Shown here in pieces: positions 35,733-46,200 of a DNA stretch of 64,000 nt (the first letter of the stretch is position 1; each line of letters begins with the position of its first letter). The stretch spans positions 1 to 64,000 of the forward strand of contig JAJQDI010000010.1 of assembly GCA_021202275.1 (NCBI GenBank), given 5' to 3'. The notes under the pieces are model-generated. The model was not told the origin of the DNA, ran no database searches, and worked only from the letters and a program-made list of their open reading frames with translations. Source of the stretch: Bacteroides sp. GTDB taxonomy: Bacteria > Bacteroidota > Bacteroidia > Bacteroidales > Bacteroidaceae. A program made the position numbers and the translations under genes.

Positions 35733-36749
35733 ATGAAAACAAAACATCTCTTATTCCTATGTATCGTGTTGTTTCTTACGGCATGCAAACAAGAAAAGCG
35801 GAACGAGTGCGCACAAAAGATCGTAGTTGCCTATGTTACTTCCTGGAGCGATGTGATGCCCGACGCCACCTATCTCACACACATCAATTATGCGTTTGGG
35901 CATGTGAATGAAGAATTCGACGGTGTGCGTATAGAAAACGAGGAACGACTGAAACAGATCGTTGCTCTGAAGAAAGATGCTCCGCATCTGAAAGTATTGC
36001 TATCTGTCGGAGGTTGGGGAAGCGGCCGGTTCAGTGAAATGGCAGCCGATGAAACTCTCCGGAGATCGTTTGCTAAGGATTGCCAGCGGGTGGTCCGTGA
36101 ATTTGAACTGGACGGTATTGATATCGACTGGGAATATCCGACAAGTTCCGTGGCGAATATTTCCGCTTCGCCGGATGATACCTCTAATTATACATTACTG
36201 ATGCGTGACATTCGCCAGGCTATCGGAGAAGACAAGCTGCTGACGCAGGCTACCGCGGCTTCCGCCAAATATATAGATTTCCGCGCATTGGATCCTTATA
36301 TCGATTTTACCAACATTATGGCTTATGATATGGGGTTTGCTCCTTATTTCAACTCTCCCCTGTACCGTTCGGAAAATGTAGATCAGATCTGTGCCGATGA
36401 AGCGGTGAAAGCCCACCTGGAAGCCGGAGTCCCCAGACACAAATTAGTGATGGGGCTCGCGTTTTACGGACGGGGCATCGAAGGATTCACGCGTCCCAAG
36501 GACCTGACAACAGTACATCTGACTGAAGGATATATAGCCTGCTGGGACAGCCTGGCCCAAGTGCCCTACCTGACTGACTCTGTGGGAAATATGGTTTACG
36601 GATATGAAAACCTGGAGTCACTGGCCATCAAATGTGAATACATCAACGCGAACGACCTCAGGGGAGCGATGTTCTGGTCGTATACCGGTGACAACGAAGC
36701 GGGAGACCTGAGACGTACGGTATATCAGACATTGAACCCGGTACATTGA
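35733..36749 (+). CDS. GH18-family lipoprotein (chitinase/endo-N-acetylglucosaminidase-like), copy 1
   Basis: A 338 aa lipoprotein (lipobox LTAC, Cys18) with a GH18 TIM barrel. The catalytic DxxDxDxE motif is DGIDIDWE, with proton donor Glu134. SVGGWGSGRF (91-100) and MAYDMG are further family motifs. GH18 enzymes cleave beta-1,4 bonds between GlcNAc residues with substrate assistance. The start at 35733 follows a full promoter and gives a lipoprotein signal; the longer upstream frame is excluded by that promoter. Its closest relative here is the GH18 at 38752, in opposite orientation. Confidence 0.92.
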   Translation: MKTKHLLFLCIVLFLTACKQEKRNECAQKIVVAYVTSWSDVMPDATYLTHINYAFGHVNEEFDGVRIENEERLKQIVALKKDAPHLKVLLSVGGWGSGRFSEMAADETLRRSFAKDCQRVVREFELDGIDIDWEYPTSSVANISASPDDTSNYTLLMRDIRQAIGEDKLLTQATAASAKYIDFRALDPYIDFTNIMAYDMGFAPYFNSPLYRSENVDQICADEAVKAHLEAGVPRHKLVMGLAFYGRGIEGFTRPKDLTTVHLTEGYIACWDSLAQVPYLTDSVGNMVYGYENLESLAIKCEYINANDLRGAMFWSYTGDNEAGDLRRTVYQTLNPVH

Positions 36750-36801
36750 TATTCTCCGCGTGTATTATGTGATTGTAGACAACTACACCAAAGAGGTAAA
36801 C

Positions 36802-37034
36802 CTATGTAACATTCGGAGTTTGTAAACCTATACAAGAACTTCCGGAACCACAAGTGACAACATAAGTTCCTGGTTTTGTAAATTTAACTGTAATTTGATT
36901 ATTTATTTGTCCAATAAGAATAGAACCGTTAGTAGGATAGTATCCTGCACTGAATTTCACATGGGAGTATATACTTGCGCTTTCGCAATAGTAGCTATTA
37001 CAATTACAAAAATCATTATAATCAACTTTCTCAT
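36802..37034 (-). pseudogene. Broken small secreted protein
   Basis: From the ATG at 37034 a signal-like start MRKLIIMIFVIVIATIAKA is followed by a stop. A different frame then continues to 36802 with a sensible sequence (YSHVKFSAGYYPTNGSILIG, ending CIGLQTPNVT). Removing one GC from the GCGC after AAA would fuse the two frames as IAKASIYSHVKF, about 76 aa. It is downstream of the lipoprotein at 37047 on the same strand. The reading is tentative. Confidence 0.35.
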
Positions 37035-37046
37035 TTTGTTTTTCCT

Positions 37047-37412
37047 TTAATTATTCCACAACAATATGCATTCTTCTTCATTGAAAAGCGAAATTAAATC
37101 CTTATATAGAGATTCTTCCGGATCAACAAATAGGCCATCGCAAGAATATAATTGATTACCCTCAACAAAAGAAGAGTTCATGTGGTCGCAAATCAAGATA
37201 TATTCTTGTGTATTATATTGTATGGAATACACAAGAACAGCTCGAAAGTTTTCCGATTGATTTATCACATCATTCATTTTCGCCAATAGCCACTTAGGAT
37301 TATGTTTACCACAAGCTGTAATATCAATATCTGCTTCTCCCTGATTATTATCTGTACAAGACACTAACGCACACATAAAAGCAATAACAAATACATAAAT
37401 AAGTTTTTTCAT
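37047..37412 (-). CDS. Small lipoprotein of unknown function
   Basis: A 121 aa protein from the ATG at 37412, with a lipoprotein signal ending CALVSC (Cys19) and a mature domain I do not recognise (ACGKHNPKWLLAKMNDVI...). It contains further cysteines that could form a disulfide. AT-rich and alone apart from the broken small gene just downstream. Confidence 0.55.
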   Translation of the reverse strand: MKKLIYVFVIAFMCALVSCTDNNQGEADIDITACGKHNPKWLLAKMNDVINQSENFRAVLVYSIQYNTQEYILICDHMNSSFVEGNQLYSCDGLFVDPEESLYKDLISLFNEEECILLWNN

Positions 37413-37889
37413 TGTACTGTTTTTAAAAAGATTCAACATAACTTTCTATCTGAAATACATCAAACATTTCCTCCTGATGCTACCTGCTATACCATTTTTC
37501 CATTCCCGATATAATCGGATAATCCCAGGCAGTTCTTTTTTCCTGCGACCGCGCATAAGTGAACGATACTGCCATAAAGCACAAAAGCATACCTGCGATT
37601 CGTGTTCTTCAATCAAAGTGTTCCATCATTTTATTGTAGATGAAGAAGGAATAAAAAGAGAAAATATAAAACTACAACTAATATCTCATCGAAAGGATTG
37701 GAGATGTATAAACTATTTATCTGTATGTTCACATGTTTGCAGATTTGTTCAAAACATGTTCAGGAACATTGTTCTGGTGATAACTTATGTCGGAGATAAA
37801 AGTAAAGAAGGTCTGTTCTATATGCTGTTTTGCATCAATGAATATGTTTTCAATCAATTCCTTCCAGAACCTTACCCGAATGATCCTAT
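37413..37889. other. Intergenic stretch, no supported gene
   Basis: A 155-codon open frame exists on the plus strand but has no family resemblance, start signal or coding bias, and I do not accept it. The minus-strand promoter of the 37047 lipoprotein must lie at the left end. Confidence 0.4.
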
Positions 37890-37922
37890 AAAAAGAGGTT
37901 GCCTCGCTTTTGAGACAACCTC
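37890..37922 (-). terminator. Terminator of the GlcNAc-locus minus-strand operon
   Basis: GAGGTTGCCTC (37895-37905) pairs with GAGACAACCTC (37912-37922), with one mismatch and a six-base loop, followed on the minus strand by five T. It is 40 bases after the ThuA-2 stop and nearly identical to the hairpin at 10883. Confidence 0.75.
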
Positions 37923-37962
37923 CTGCACAAAACTTCCTCTTTGAAAGGATCTGTCTGTATGG

Positions 37963-38751
37963 TCATTTACCTGCTGCCCATTCAATGGCATTACGAAACA
38001 TTTTCGTGAAATCTTCCACTTCATACAATTTCTTGCTGTGTCCGATAAGGAAATAGACGTTACGCGCTTTTTTATGCGGATTCACCCACACCGCAGGATG
38101 ATCGCCCATTTTTATATCCGAATCCGGCGTATAGGTAGATTCGTCTACGGAAGCCAGTACATGTACATGGGGGTGGGGATTCTTGTCAAACGTATACCAT
38201 TCATCATCCGGGATCACAAAAGAAGCATTCACCCCCTTCATCACAGGATGATCTTTGTCTTCTACGATCAGCGTACCGTCTGCCAGCGGAGCAATGTAAT
38301 TCCTGAAGCGGATACCTCCCATAAAATCGGAGAACCACTGCCACAACGGATAGCCATCAAATTCGCCTAACAACGTTGCATGGTGAAAGCCGACCCAGCC
38401 TCCCTGACCTTCTTCTATGTAACGGATGAATGCTTTTTTGGCCTCTTCCGGCCAGGTATATGGAGGATAATCCAGCTGCACGATCACCTGGAACTGAGAA
38501 AGATATTCCTCTGTGATCGGACGAGCGTTATTGATCTCTGTGACCTCGAAATTCAGGATCTTTCCCTCTTCGGCCAGCCACTTCAGCCCGACGTCGGTGA
38601 AGCCACCGTGCTGACCTCCTCTTTCTGTCAGGACCAGTAACTTAAATGGCTTATTCTCTTCCTGCTGTCCCGCATTTTTCGAAGACCCCTGGCAACTGCA
38701 AATGACCACCAGTACTACCCATAGAAAACCGAATAACTTTTTCATACGCAT
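37963..38751 (-). CDS. ThuA-domain lipoprotein, copy 2
   Basis: A 262 aa protein with a lipoprotein signal ending VVICSC (Cys20). The ThuA fold is seen in FKLLVLTERGGQHGGF, FQVIVQLDYPPYTW, GQGGWVGFHHATLLG and PAVWVNPHKKARNVYFLIGH. It differs considerably from the ThuA protein at 33890 and is probably not a recent duplicate. The start codon follows the stop of the GH18 gene with no gap, so the two are translationally coupled and it is the last gene of the operon. Confidence 0.88.
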   Translation of the reverse strand: MRMKKLFGFLWVVLVVICSCQGSSKNAGQQEENKPFKLLVLTERGGQHGGFTDVGLKWLAEEGKILNFEVTEINNARPITEEYLSQFQVIVQLDYPPYTWPEEAKKAFIRYIEEGQGGWVGFHHATLLGEFDGYPLWQWFSDFMGGIRFRNYIAPLADGTLIVEDKDHPVMKGVNASFVIPDDEWYTFDKNPHPHVHVLASVDESTYTPDSDIKMGDHPAVWVNPHKKARNVYFLIGHSKKLYEVEDFTKMFRNAIEWAAGK

Positions 38752-39774
38752 TTACCTGTTTTTGATTAAATATTCGTATACCACCCGGCGCAGATCACCC
38801 GTTTCATTGTCCCCATCATACTCCCAATACATACCACCCAGCAGATCCCTTTCGATAATGTACTCACATTTGATGGCGAGCGATCGCGGATTTTCATAGC
38901 CGAAGACAAAGATACCATCGCTGTTGGTCAGATAGGGGACTTTAGCTACATCGTCCCAGTTCTCTGTATAGCCTTCCAGATCTTTGATCTTTTTGTAATC
39001 CATGAAATTCGCGAAATGCGTTCCTCCACGTCCGTAGAACGGCAGTCCCATAGTTAGTTTATGAGCCGGAACACCGGCGGCAAGATGCGCATTTACTGCT
39101 TCTTCACTGGTTGTTCTTCCGGCATTCCCGGATCTGAACAAGGCCGAATGATGTTGGGGTGCAGTAGCCATATCATACGACATGATGTTGACAAAATCGA
39201 TATAAGGATCGATTGCCCGGAAATCAATATATTCGGCGCTGGCCACAGTGGCCAGGGTGAGCAGTTTGCCGGTGCCTATCTCTTCGCGGATATCTCTCAT
39301 AAGCAGCGTGAAGTTGTCTGTATCTTCCGGAGAAGAAGAGATGTTCCCTGCGGAACTTGTCGGATATTCCCAATCGATATCGATACCATCCAGGGCAAAC
39401 TCCCGGACCACCCGCTGACAATCCCTGGCAAAGGATCTACGGTGAGCTTCGTCTGCTGCCATCTCGCTGAACCGTCCACTTCCCCAGCCACCGACAGACA
39501 ACAGGATCTTCAGCTCCGGTTTCCGCTCCCTCAATCTTACGATCTCTCTTAATCGCTCTTCGTTGTCTATACGTACTCCGTCGAAAGTCTCACTGACGTG
39601 TCCGAACGCGTAATTGATGTGCGTCATCACCGTAGGATCGGGTATGATACTGCTCCAGGAGGTGACATAGGCCACAACTACTTTTTGCGGAGCTCCCTTT
39701 TTATCCGGGCGAGCCTGAACGCATACTGTGCATAGCATGCCTAAGGATATAACCAGAAATTTAATCGTTCTCAT
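38752..39774 (-). CDS. GH18-family secreted glycosidase, copy 2
   Basis: A 340 aa enzyme with an ordinary signal peptide (to about residue 21), not a lipoprotein. The catalytic motif DGIDIDWE has Glu136 as proton donor. It matches the GH18 at 35733 over nearly its whole length (VVAYVTSWS, THINYAFGHV, LLSVGGWGSGRFSEMAADE), so the two are paralogues in inverted orientation, one soluble and one lipid-anchored. Fourth in a minus-strand operon ROK-nagB-MFS-GH18-ThuA. Confidence 0.92.
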   Translation of the reverse strand: MRTIKFLVISLGMLCTVCVQARPDKKGAPQKVVVAYVTSWSSIIPDPTVMTHINYAFGHVSETFDGVRIDNEERLREIVRLRERKPELKILLSVGGWGSGRFSEMAADEAHRRSFARDCQRVVREFALDGIDIDWEYPTSSAGNISSSPEDTDNFTLLMRDIREEIGTGKLLTLATVASAEYIDFRAIDPYIDFVNIMSYDMATAPQHHSALFRSGNAGRTTSEEAVNAHLAAGVPAHKLTMGLPFYGRGGTHFANFMDYKKIKDLEGYTENWDDVAKVPYLTNSDGIFVFGYENPRSLAIKCEYIIERDLLGGMYWEYDGDNETGDLRRVVYEYLIKNR

Positions 39775-39832
39775 CTTTCTTTTTCTATATATGTATTTGT
39801 ATTGTTTTCATGGGTAAGGATCTTTTAAAAAA

Positions 39833-41090
39833 CTATTCCGCGGACTGACAGACGCGTGATCCGATCAGCGCATAATAGAGCATAAACAATTCGCCGAAGA
39901 TCACCAGGCACCACGACCATCTCCATCCATTCATCAGATCGGCCAGCAGCCCCTGACACAAAGGAAGGATAGCACCCCCTACGACTCCGATCATAAATAC
40001 ACCCGAAGCAACCGAGGTATATTTGCCTAATTTAGCCACTGACAATGTGAAAATAGCTCCCCACATGATCGAATGGAACAATCCCACAGCAGTGAGCAAC
40101 CAGGGGTTGTTACAAGCAATGGCCAGTACGGTCAGTACAGTCGCGGATACCGTAGTTACCACAAGTTGTATACGCGGAGGTATGGTCCTCAGGGAGCTCC
40201 CAACCAAACGTCCGATCAGCATCCCACCCCAATAGAGGGTAGCCATAAGTGCCGGATCTCTATGAAGTTCGATCGCATACATATTGATATTAGCTCCTAT
40301 ACAGACTTCCACCCCGACATAAAAGAAAATGGCGATCACTCCCAGGGTGAGGTGACTGAACGACCACACGCTCTTCTCTAATTTTTCTCCCTGCTCGGCT
40401 TTGGTACCCTGGATGTCGGGCAGGGATAATCTCATCAGAACACATACGACAACGGCAATGACTCCCATCAGGGAGAGAAAGGGAACCATCAGTTGCCCCA
40501 CCTGTATGTCTTCCATAGCTACCCCCCCCAAATACGATCCCGGTAACGAAATAGGGAGCCAGAGTGGTGCCGATGGAATTGGCAGAACCTCCTATGGCCA
40601 TGCGCTGGATGGGCTGGGTCCCTTTTACATAACATGCCGTCAGGTATGGATTTATAACCACTTGCAGGATGGTAGCCGACGCGCCTACGACAAAAGATCC
40701 CAATAGAAAGATAAAAAATCCCGTAGGAATTACATTCAATCCCATGTGTACATGCGACCCGGGAAACTTCACCGTGAACCACGAAGAGAGGAAAAACAAC
40801 CCCAGTCCGGCGATCATGACAAACAAAGAACGCACCAGCGTTCCTTTATAGCCATACTTTGTGATCCAGGAAGAACCTATACCCCCACAAACCGGATAGG
40901 CCAGAAACCACGAAAAAGTAATGAGCGTGGCAAATGTATTCTTCATCTCTCCAACCCCTTCCAGAAAAGCCTCTTTCAAGGGTCCCTGGAACTGTGTGTT
41001 GGCTGTAGTCAGGAATCCGACTATCAGGAACAGGAAAACCATGGTGATAAACGGGCCTACATAGCTGATCTGTTTTTCTTGCTGTGTCAT
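39833..41090 (-). pseudogene. MFS sugar porter (FucP/NagP-like), frameshifted at G8
   Basis: Two frames make one 12-helix transporter of the glucose/galactose/GlcNAc MFS group. The first (41090-40290) has MVFLFLIVGFLTTANTQFQGPLK and FVVGASATILQVVINPY, ending in family sequence at GIVFGG. The second (from 40531 to 39833) resumes with VAMEDIQVGQLMVPFLSLMG and the C-terminal helices. One base less in the run of eight C at 40522-40529 (G on the coding strand) restores about 418 codons. It would import the sugar released by the GH18/GH9 enzymes for the ROK kinase and NagB encoded upstream. Confidence 0.85.
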
Positions 41091-41106
41091 GTGATGAATC
41101 GTTTAG

Positions 41107-41847
41107 TTATATAAGATCGGAAGATACTAACTTTGCAGCCTGAACATCTAACAAGACTTCACAACAGGGATGCAACTGCAACACAGAGGCAGGTACCTCC
41201 GGTGTGACCGGTCCTTCGATCATGCACTTTACAATACCGGCCTTGGCCGCTCCTTTGGCCAGGAGAATGATCTTTCGCGAACGCATGATGTTCCTGATGC
41301 CCAGGGTGAGTCCGCCCAGTTTTGTCTCCGGTGGGGTATTCGTCTCTTTGCGTATGCGGGCTTCCAACGCTTCGTCCATGTGAGTAACCCAGGTTTCCCC
41401 TTCGAACGGTGAACCCGGCTGGTTGAACCCCAGATGTCCGTTTTCACCTAAGCCCAGTATCTGAAGATCTGCTCCCCCTCTTTTCTCTATTGTCTGTTGG
41501 AACGAACAACATTCCCGCTCAAAGTCATCGGAGAGGGTAGGAGGCATGATAAAATTCTCTTCGTCTATGCCCAGAGCATCTATCAGTTCATTCCTGAGCA
41601 TCGTATAGCAAGCTCCCGCATATTCCCTGGGCACGTTGGTTACTTCATCCACACCAAACAAAGTGAGGTCTGACACATCAAACGGATACTGTGTGTAGAG
41701 TCTGGCCACAATCTCGTGCATATTTTTAGTCGTCCGGCCCGTGGAAAGACCGATCACCGCGCTGGGGTTACTTACCATCTCACTCACCAGCCGCCAGGCG
41801 GCCAGCGCGTCAAACTCCTTCTCGTTTTTTACAATAGTAATCTTCAT
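41107..41847 (-). CDS. nagB: Glucosamine-6-phosphate deaminase
   Basis: A 246 aa enzyme that converts glucosamine 6-phosphate to fructose 6-phosphate and ammonia. Family marks: GLSTGRTTKNMHEIV at the phosphate loop, LFGVDEVTNVP with the catalytic Asp, LGLGENGHLGFNQPG with the catalytic His region, and LAKGAAKAGIVK. The related 6-phosphogluconolactonases lack the ENGHLGFNQPG form seen here. It lies between the MFS porter and the ROK kinase genes, 10 bases after the kinase stop, consistent with amino-sugar catabolism. Confidence 0.92.
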   Translation of the reverse strand: MKITIVKNEKEFDALAAWRLVSEMVSNPSAVIGLSTGRTTKNMHEIVARLYTQYPFDVSDLTLFGVDEVTNVPREYAGACYTMLRNELIDALGIDEENFIMPPTLSDDFERECCSFQQTIEKRGGADLQILGLGENGHLGFNQPGSPFEGETWVTHMDEALEARIRKETNTPPETKLGGLTLGIRNIMRSRKIILLAKGAAKAGIVKCMIEGPVTPEVPASVLQLHPCCEVLLDVQAAKLVSSDLI

Positions 41848-41857
41848 CTTCTGTCTG

Positions 41858-42802
41858 TTACATATTCATGGCTACGGCACCTGCTCCCAGCAGACCGATA
41901 AAATCCGGATTCAGTTTGGTAATGACCACACCATTGCTTACAAAACGCATGGTAACGGGATTCAGTTTCTCCAGGACTTTTGTATGTATATACCCATCGG
42001 AGACAATGCCTCCACCCAGAACCACCGTATCCGGATCACTGACCCTGACTAAGTTCATGATCAGGTTGGCCAGGGTCTGTGAAGCATTCTCTACTAGCTG
42101 TACACACAAAGGATCTCCTTTTTTACTCAAAGCAAATATTTCACTGATAAGTACCCGCTCTCCTTTGTCTGCCGGTATGTGAAGTTTGGTCTCGTACCGA
42201 TCGCTTAACAAGCGTGCGCAGCGGTCGAACCCGATGCCTGAGGCGATCTGTTCCACACAATCCATCCGGCCGCATCCGCATTTGATGCCTATGTTTACTC
42301 CTACACAGGTATGTCCGACCTCTCCCGCATTGAAATGGCTTCCTCTGATCTGTCTGCCATTCACTACGACTCCTGCGGCGATCCCGGTCCCTGCATTTAG
42401 ATAGATAAAGTTCCTGGATATCTGCCCAAACCCGAACACACGTTCCGCGCGGGTAGCACTCTTCACGTCATTGTCTATGTGACAGGGAATGCCATATGCA
42501 TCAAACAGTTCCTGCGCAAGCGCTATAGGCTGTGTCCTGCCCGGATCAATCTGTAGCCAGACCCCTTCTACCGGATCTACCCGTCCGATCAGTCCGACCC
42601 CCATTCCCGCAGGTTTCTCGCCGGTAGACCATCCCACTGTACGTATATAATCGTCCAAAGATACTTTGATAATCTCAAATGCTGCCTGCTGATTGAAATA
42701 ACCGGAATCGTATTTTTTATATCTTAAAATATTTCCCAGATTATCGACCTCGCCGATCAGTAATTTTGTGCCTCCTAAGTCGAGTCCCAAATATGTTTCC
42801 AT
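41858..42802 (-). CDS. ROK-family sugar kinase (probable GlcNAc/glucosamine kinase)
   Basis: A 314 aa kinase. The ATP loop LGLDLGGTKLLIGEV is at the N-terminus, the catalytic Asp lies in HIDNDVKSA, the second glycine-rich segment is LNAGTGIAAGVVV, and the ROK zinc site is GHTCVGVN...CGCGRMDCVEQ. It acts in the cytoplasm, and the gene order with nagB points to N-acetylglucosamine or glucosamine as substrate; ROK kinases also use glucose and other sugars. No N-terminal helix-turn-helix is present, so it is a kinase rather than a ROK repressor. First gene of the five-gene operon. Confidence 0.9.
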   Translation of the reverse strand: METYLGLDLGGTKLLIGEVDNLGNILRYKKYDSGYFNQQAAFEIIKVSLDDYIRTVGWSTGEKPAGMGVGLIGRVDPVEGVWLQIDPGRTQPIALAQELFDAYGIPCHIDNDVKSATRAERVFGFGQISRNFIYLNAGTGIAAGVVVNGRQIRGSHFNAGEVGHTCVGVNIGIKCGCGRMDCVEQIASGIGFDRCARLLSDRYETKLHIPADKGERVLISEIFALSKKGDPLCVQLVENASQTLANLIMNLVRVSDPDTVVLGGGIVSDGYIHTKVLEKLNPVTMRFVSNGVVITKLNPDFIGLLGAGAVAMNM

Positions 42803-42842
42803 CTTATTGTTTATTTTGTTTATGGTATCTGATTTCTACTGG

Positions 42843-42850
42843 CAATATTA
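42843..42850 (-). promoter_or_regulatory. Possible -7 box of the ROK-nagB operon
   Basis: Minus strand TAATATTG matches TAnnTTTG at seven of eight positions, 40 bases before the kinase start codon. The rest of 42851-43291 contains no gene that I can support; it would hold the site for the hybrid regulator encoded next door. Confidence 0.35.
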
Positions 42851-43291
42851 GCCAGAATAGGATGAAACAAGGTTGAAAATATGACAAAAAAGGTTCGAAA
42901 ATAGTTTCTCAGGGTAGGATGGGAGGGTTTCTGCCTGATAATCGGAAAAAACAGGTCTTTTTTGATCAAAGGGTTTCTGTCCGGAGAGAAAAAAGTATGA
43001 TTTTATCTCAATTGTATCCCACCTAACCGACAGGGTAAATGAGTGTTTTTCCTTTTTCCGGAATCCATGCACGGTACCCCCCGTTGTCTCCATACATGGA
43101 AAAGACTAAACACAACCAGAATCAAGTGACTACATTTCTTTCCGATCTTTATTGACCGTCTATACATTCTGGTCTTTTAGTAACCCATCAGATCGGAACT
43201 GCTAATCAATTCCGCTCCGTCTGGTTACCAAAACTGGTCAGATAGTCGGAATTTCTATCTGAGAACCTATTTCGTCGATCCACTCTCGCGG

Positions 43292-46200
43292 TCAGACTTT
43301 GCTCGGACTTATGCCAAACTGTTTTTTGAAACAGGTACTGAAATACTTCGGATCTGAGAATCCGACCATAAAAGACACTTCGCCGATCGTATATTTTCTG
43401 GAAATCAATAATTCTTTCGATCGGTTGAGCCGGATGATCCTGATAAAGTCATTCGGGCTTTGGTCTGTCAGTGTTTTTAGTTTATTATATACGGAGGTAC
43501 GGCTCATGCCCAGCATCCTGCAAAAATCATTGATGGAGAATTCCGGATTAGAGAGTTCCTGATGGATGATTTCCAGAGTCCTGTCCAGGAACTCTTTGTC
43601 TAACTGACTTGTATAATCCACCTCTCCGGGACTGCTTTCCGGAGACAATACCGTTTCTCTTAAATGCTGCCGGCTCTGGAGAATGTTCCTGATACGGACT
43701 TTCAGAACCGAAAAGTCAAATGGTTTGATGATGTAGTCATTCGCTCCTGCTTCGAGACCGGATATTACATTCTCTCTTTCACTCAGGGCAGTCAGAAGAA
43801 TAATAGGGATATGGCTCGTTTCCATGGACGATTTAAGTATCCTGCACATCTTATCGCCTTCCAGTCCGGGCATGATCACGTCTGAGATAATAATATCGGG
43901 ATTTATGTCTCTGGCCATTTTCAATGCCTGTTCACCGTCTGTCACACTGACCACTTCGTACTCTTTTGATAAATTCTCTGTCAGGTATTCCCGCATGTCT
44001 GTATCGTCCTCGGCAAGCAGAAGAACATTTTTCGCAAGTGAAGGAGAGTCCTGTGCGCCGGGAGTTGTTTCCGCAGCAGGAACCGTCTCTTTCCGTATCT
44101 CAGGTTCACTGATAACGGCAGAGTCTGCTTTCAATGGAAAAGTGATCATAAATGAACTTCCTTCATGTTGCGTGCTGGAAAATGTAATTTTGCCATCCAG
44201 TTGTTTCACCATTTTTTTACCAGCACCAGTCCGATACCAGCACCTGTCTCACTGGAATTGATCGCATTCTCTGCCCGATAAAATTGCTGGAAGAGGTTTT
44301 TACGTTCTTTTTCAGGTATGCCGATCCCTGTATCCCGTATCTCAATGCTCCAAAGGTGTTTTTTATAGGTCGCGTTCACCAGAATAGAACCTTTTTCGGT
44401 ATATTTGAGCGCGTTGGACAGCAAATTTTCCAGTATCTTATTCATTTTTCCTTTGTCGAACCATACTTCCGGAAAACCGGGCTGAACAGTCAGCTGTATA
44501 TCCACCCCTTTCTGGATAGCCGCCATCCGGAAATCAGTGAGGATATCCTGCAGATATGTGTAGATATACTGTGGGCTGAGCGTGAGCTTGTCCGGATGCA
44601 GATCCGCCTTTTGCAGATCCAATAGCTGAGTAACCATCTCAAAGAGTTTTTCCGCGTTTTTCGAAGCGATATCCAGAGACTTCCGCTGATCGTCAGACAG
44701 TCCGTCATGTATCCTTAATTCGCTGAGCGGAGCCTTTATCAATGTGATAGGTGTACGTATGTCATGGGCGATGCTGATGAAGGAACGGATCTTTTCTCTG
44801 GAATTGTACTCTTTGATCCGATGTTTCACAAACTGTACGGACAGATAACCAATAATACCAACGATAGTCAGATAAAACAGGAACGCCCGGTAGGTTGCCC
44901 AGAACGGTCGGCCGATCACAACAGCTAAAGAACGTTCTGCAATGACCTCATTGTTATATTTATCAATGGCTTTCAGCCGGAACGTATATTTGCCCGCCGG
45001 AAGATTCATATAATCTATATCCCGGGTTGTATCCGTGCGCTGCCACTCTTTATTAAAATCTTCCAGCATGTATTCATACCTTATCCTGTGAGGATAAACA
45101 AAGCCAATAGCGGAAAAAGAGAGGGAGAACGAATTTTGTACGTATTTCAATCTGACAGCCGGAGTTTCATTGATGGCCTGTTTCAGGAGCGACCCCTCTT
45201 TGCCTGCCTCCACAGACTGATACAAAAGCTTGAAATCCGTAAAAATAAGTTGGATATCTCCTGTTTCTTCATACTTAAAATCAGGAGAGAAGACTATCAC
45301 TCCGTCTGCTGTACCCAGGGCAAGGTCTCCGTTCCTGAGCCTGATGGAAGCATTGGGATTGTAATGTCCCCAGTCTATATCCAGGAACTCATTCATACTA
45401 ACTATTTTCCCGGTCTCCGGATCCAGGCAATACAGATTTTTCTCCGTATTGAACCAGATATGTCCGCTGTTGTCTTCCACCACATTGTTGATGGAATTCG
45501 ACTCTATCCCGTACCGGGAAGTGTAGGGTTGGAGTTGTTTCGTTGCCGGATCGTAACACAACAGTCCGTTGCCATCCGAAGCCATCCATACCTCTCCTGT
45601 GGAAGACTCCAGCAGACAACGGACCGGGTATTGCAAAATGAAATCGCCCAGTTGGTTGTATCTGTCTATCTCTTTGGTGATCTTATCGAACACGACCAAT
45701 CCTCCACATTCCGCGAGAAGGAGTTTATTATGACTACCGGCCCGGATGTCACCCACACATGTAACGGGATAGTATGTATATGTATTTGTCCGGAGGTTAT
45801 AGCAGGTCAGTTCTCCCTCAATTCCTCCAAAATAGAGATCATCTCCATCGCAATGAATGGAATAGATGTAATCGGTTGCTATCCCGGCCGGATCGGGATA
45901 CGTACGGGCTTTCGCTTTCTGGACTTCACCAGTTCGCTTGTCAATGCTGTATACACCGGTGCCGTAACCACCTGCCCACACATTTTTTCTGTTGTCTTCA
46001 CACAAAGCGAGTATCACTCCGGAAGATATACTGTTACTCTCGTCCTTATTGAGAAAATGTGTCCATTTGTTCGGCACGGGTTGATACAGACTGATCCCAT
46101 TGTTGGTGCCGTACCAGAGATCACCGTCCGAATCTTCCAGGATCACGTTCACGTGGCTCGATATCAGGGAATGCGGGTTGTGGCGTCCGTGTCTGATCCA

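Noticed and set aside
37477..37944. A 155-codon open frame on the plus strand
   Set aside because: No motif, no start signal, and its end runs through the terminator at 37890-37922. Treated as non-coding.
31386..42802. A classical polysaccharide utilisation locus
   Set aside because: No SusC-like TonB receptor or SusD-like lipoprotein is encoded in the window, so I do not call it a PUL.
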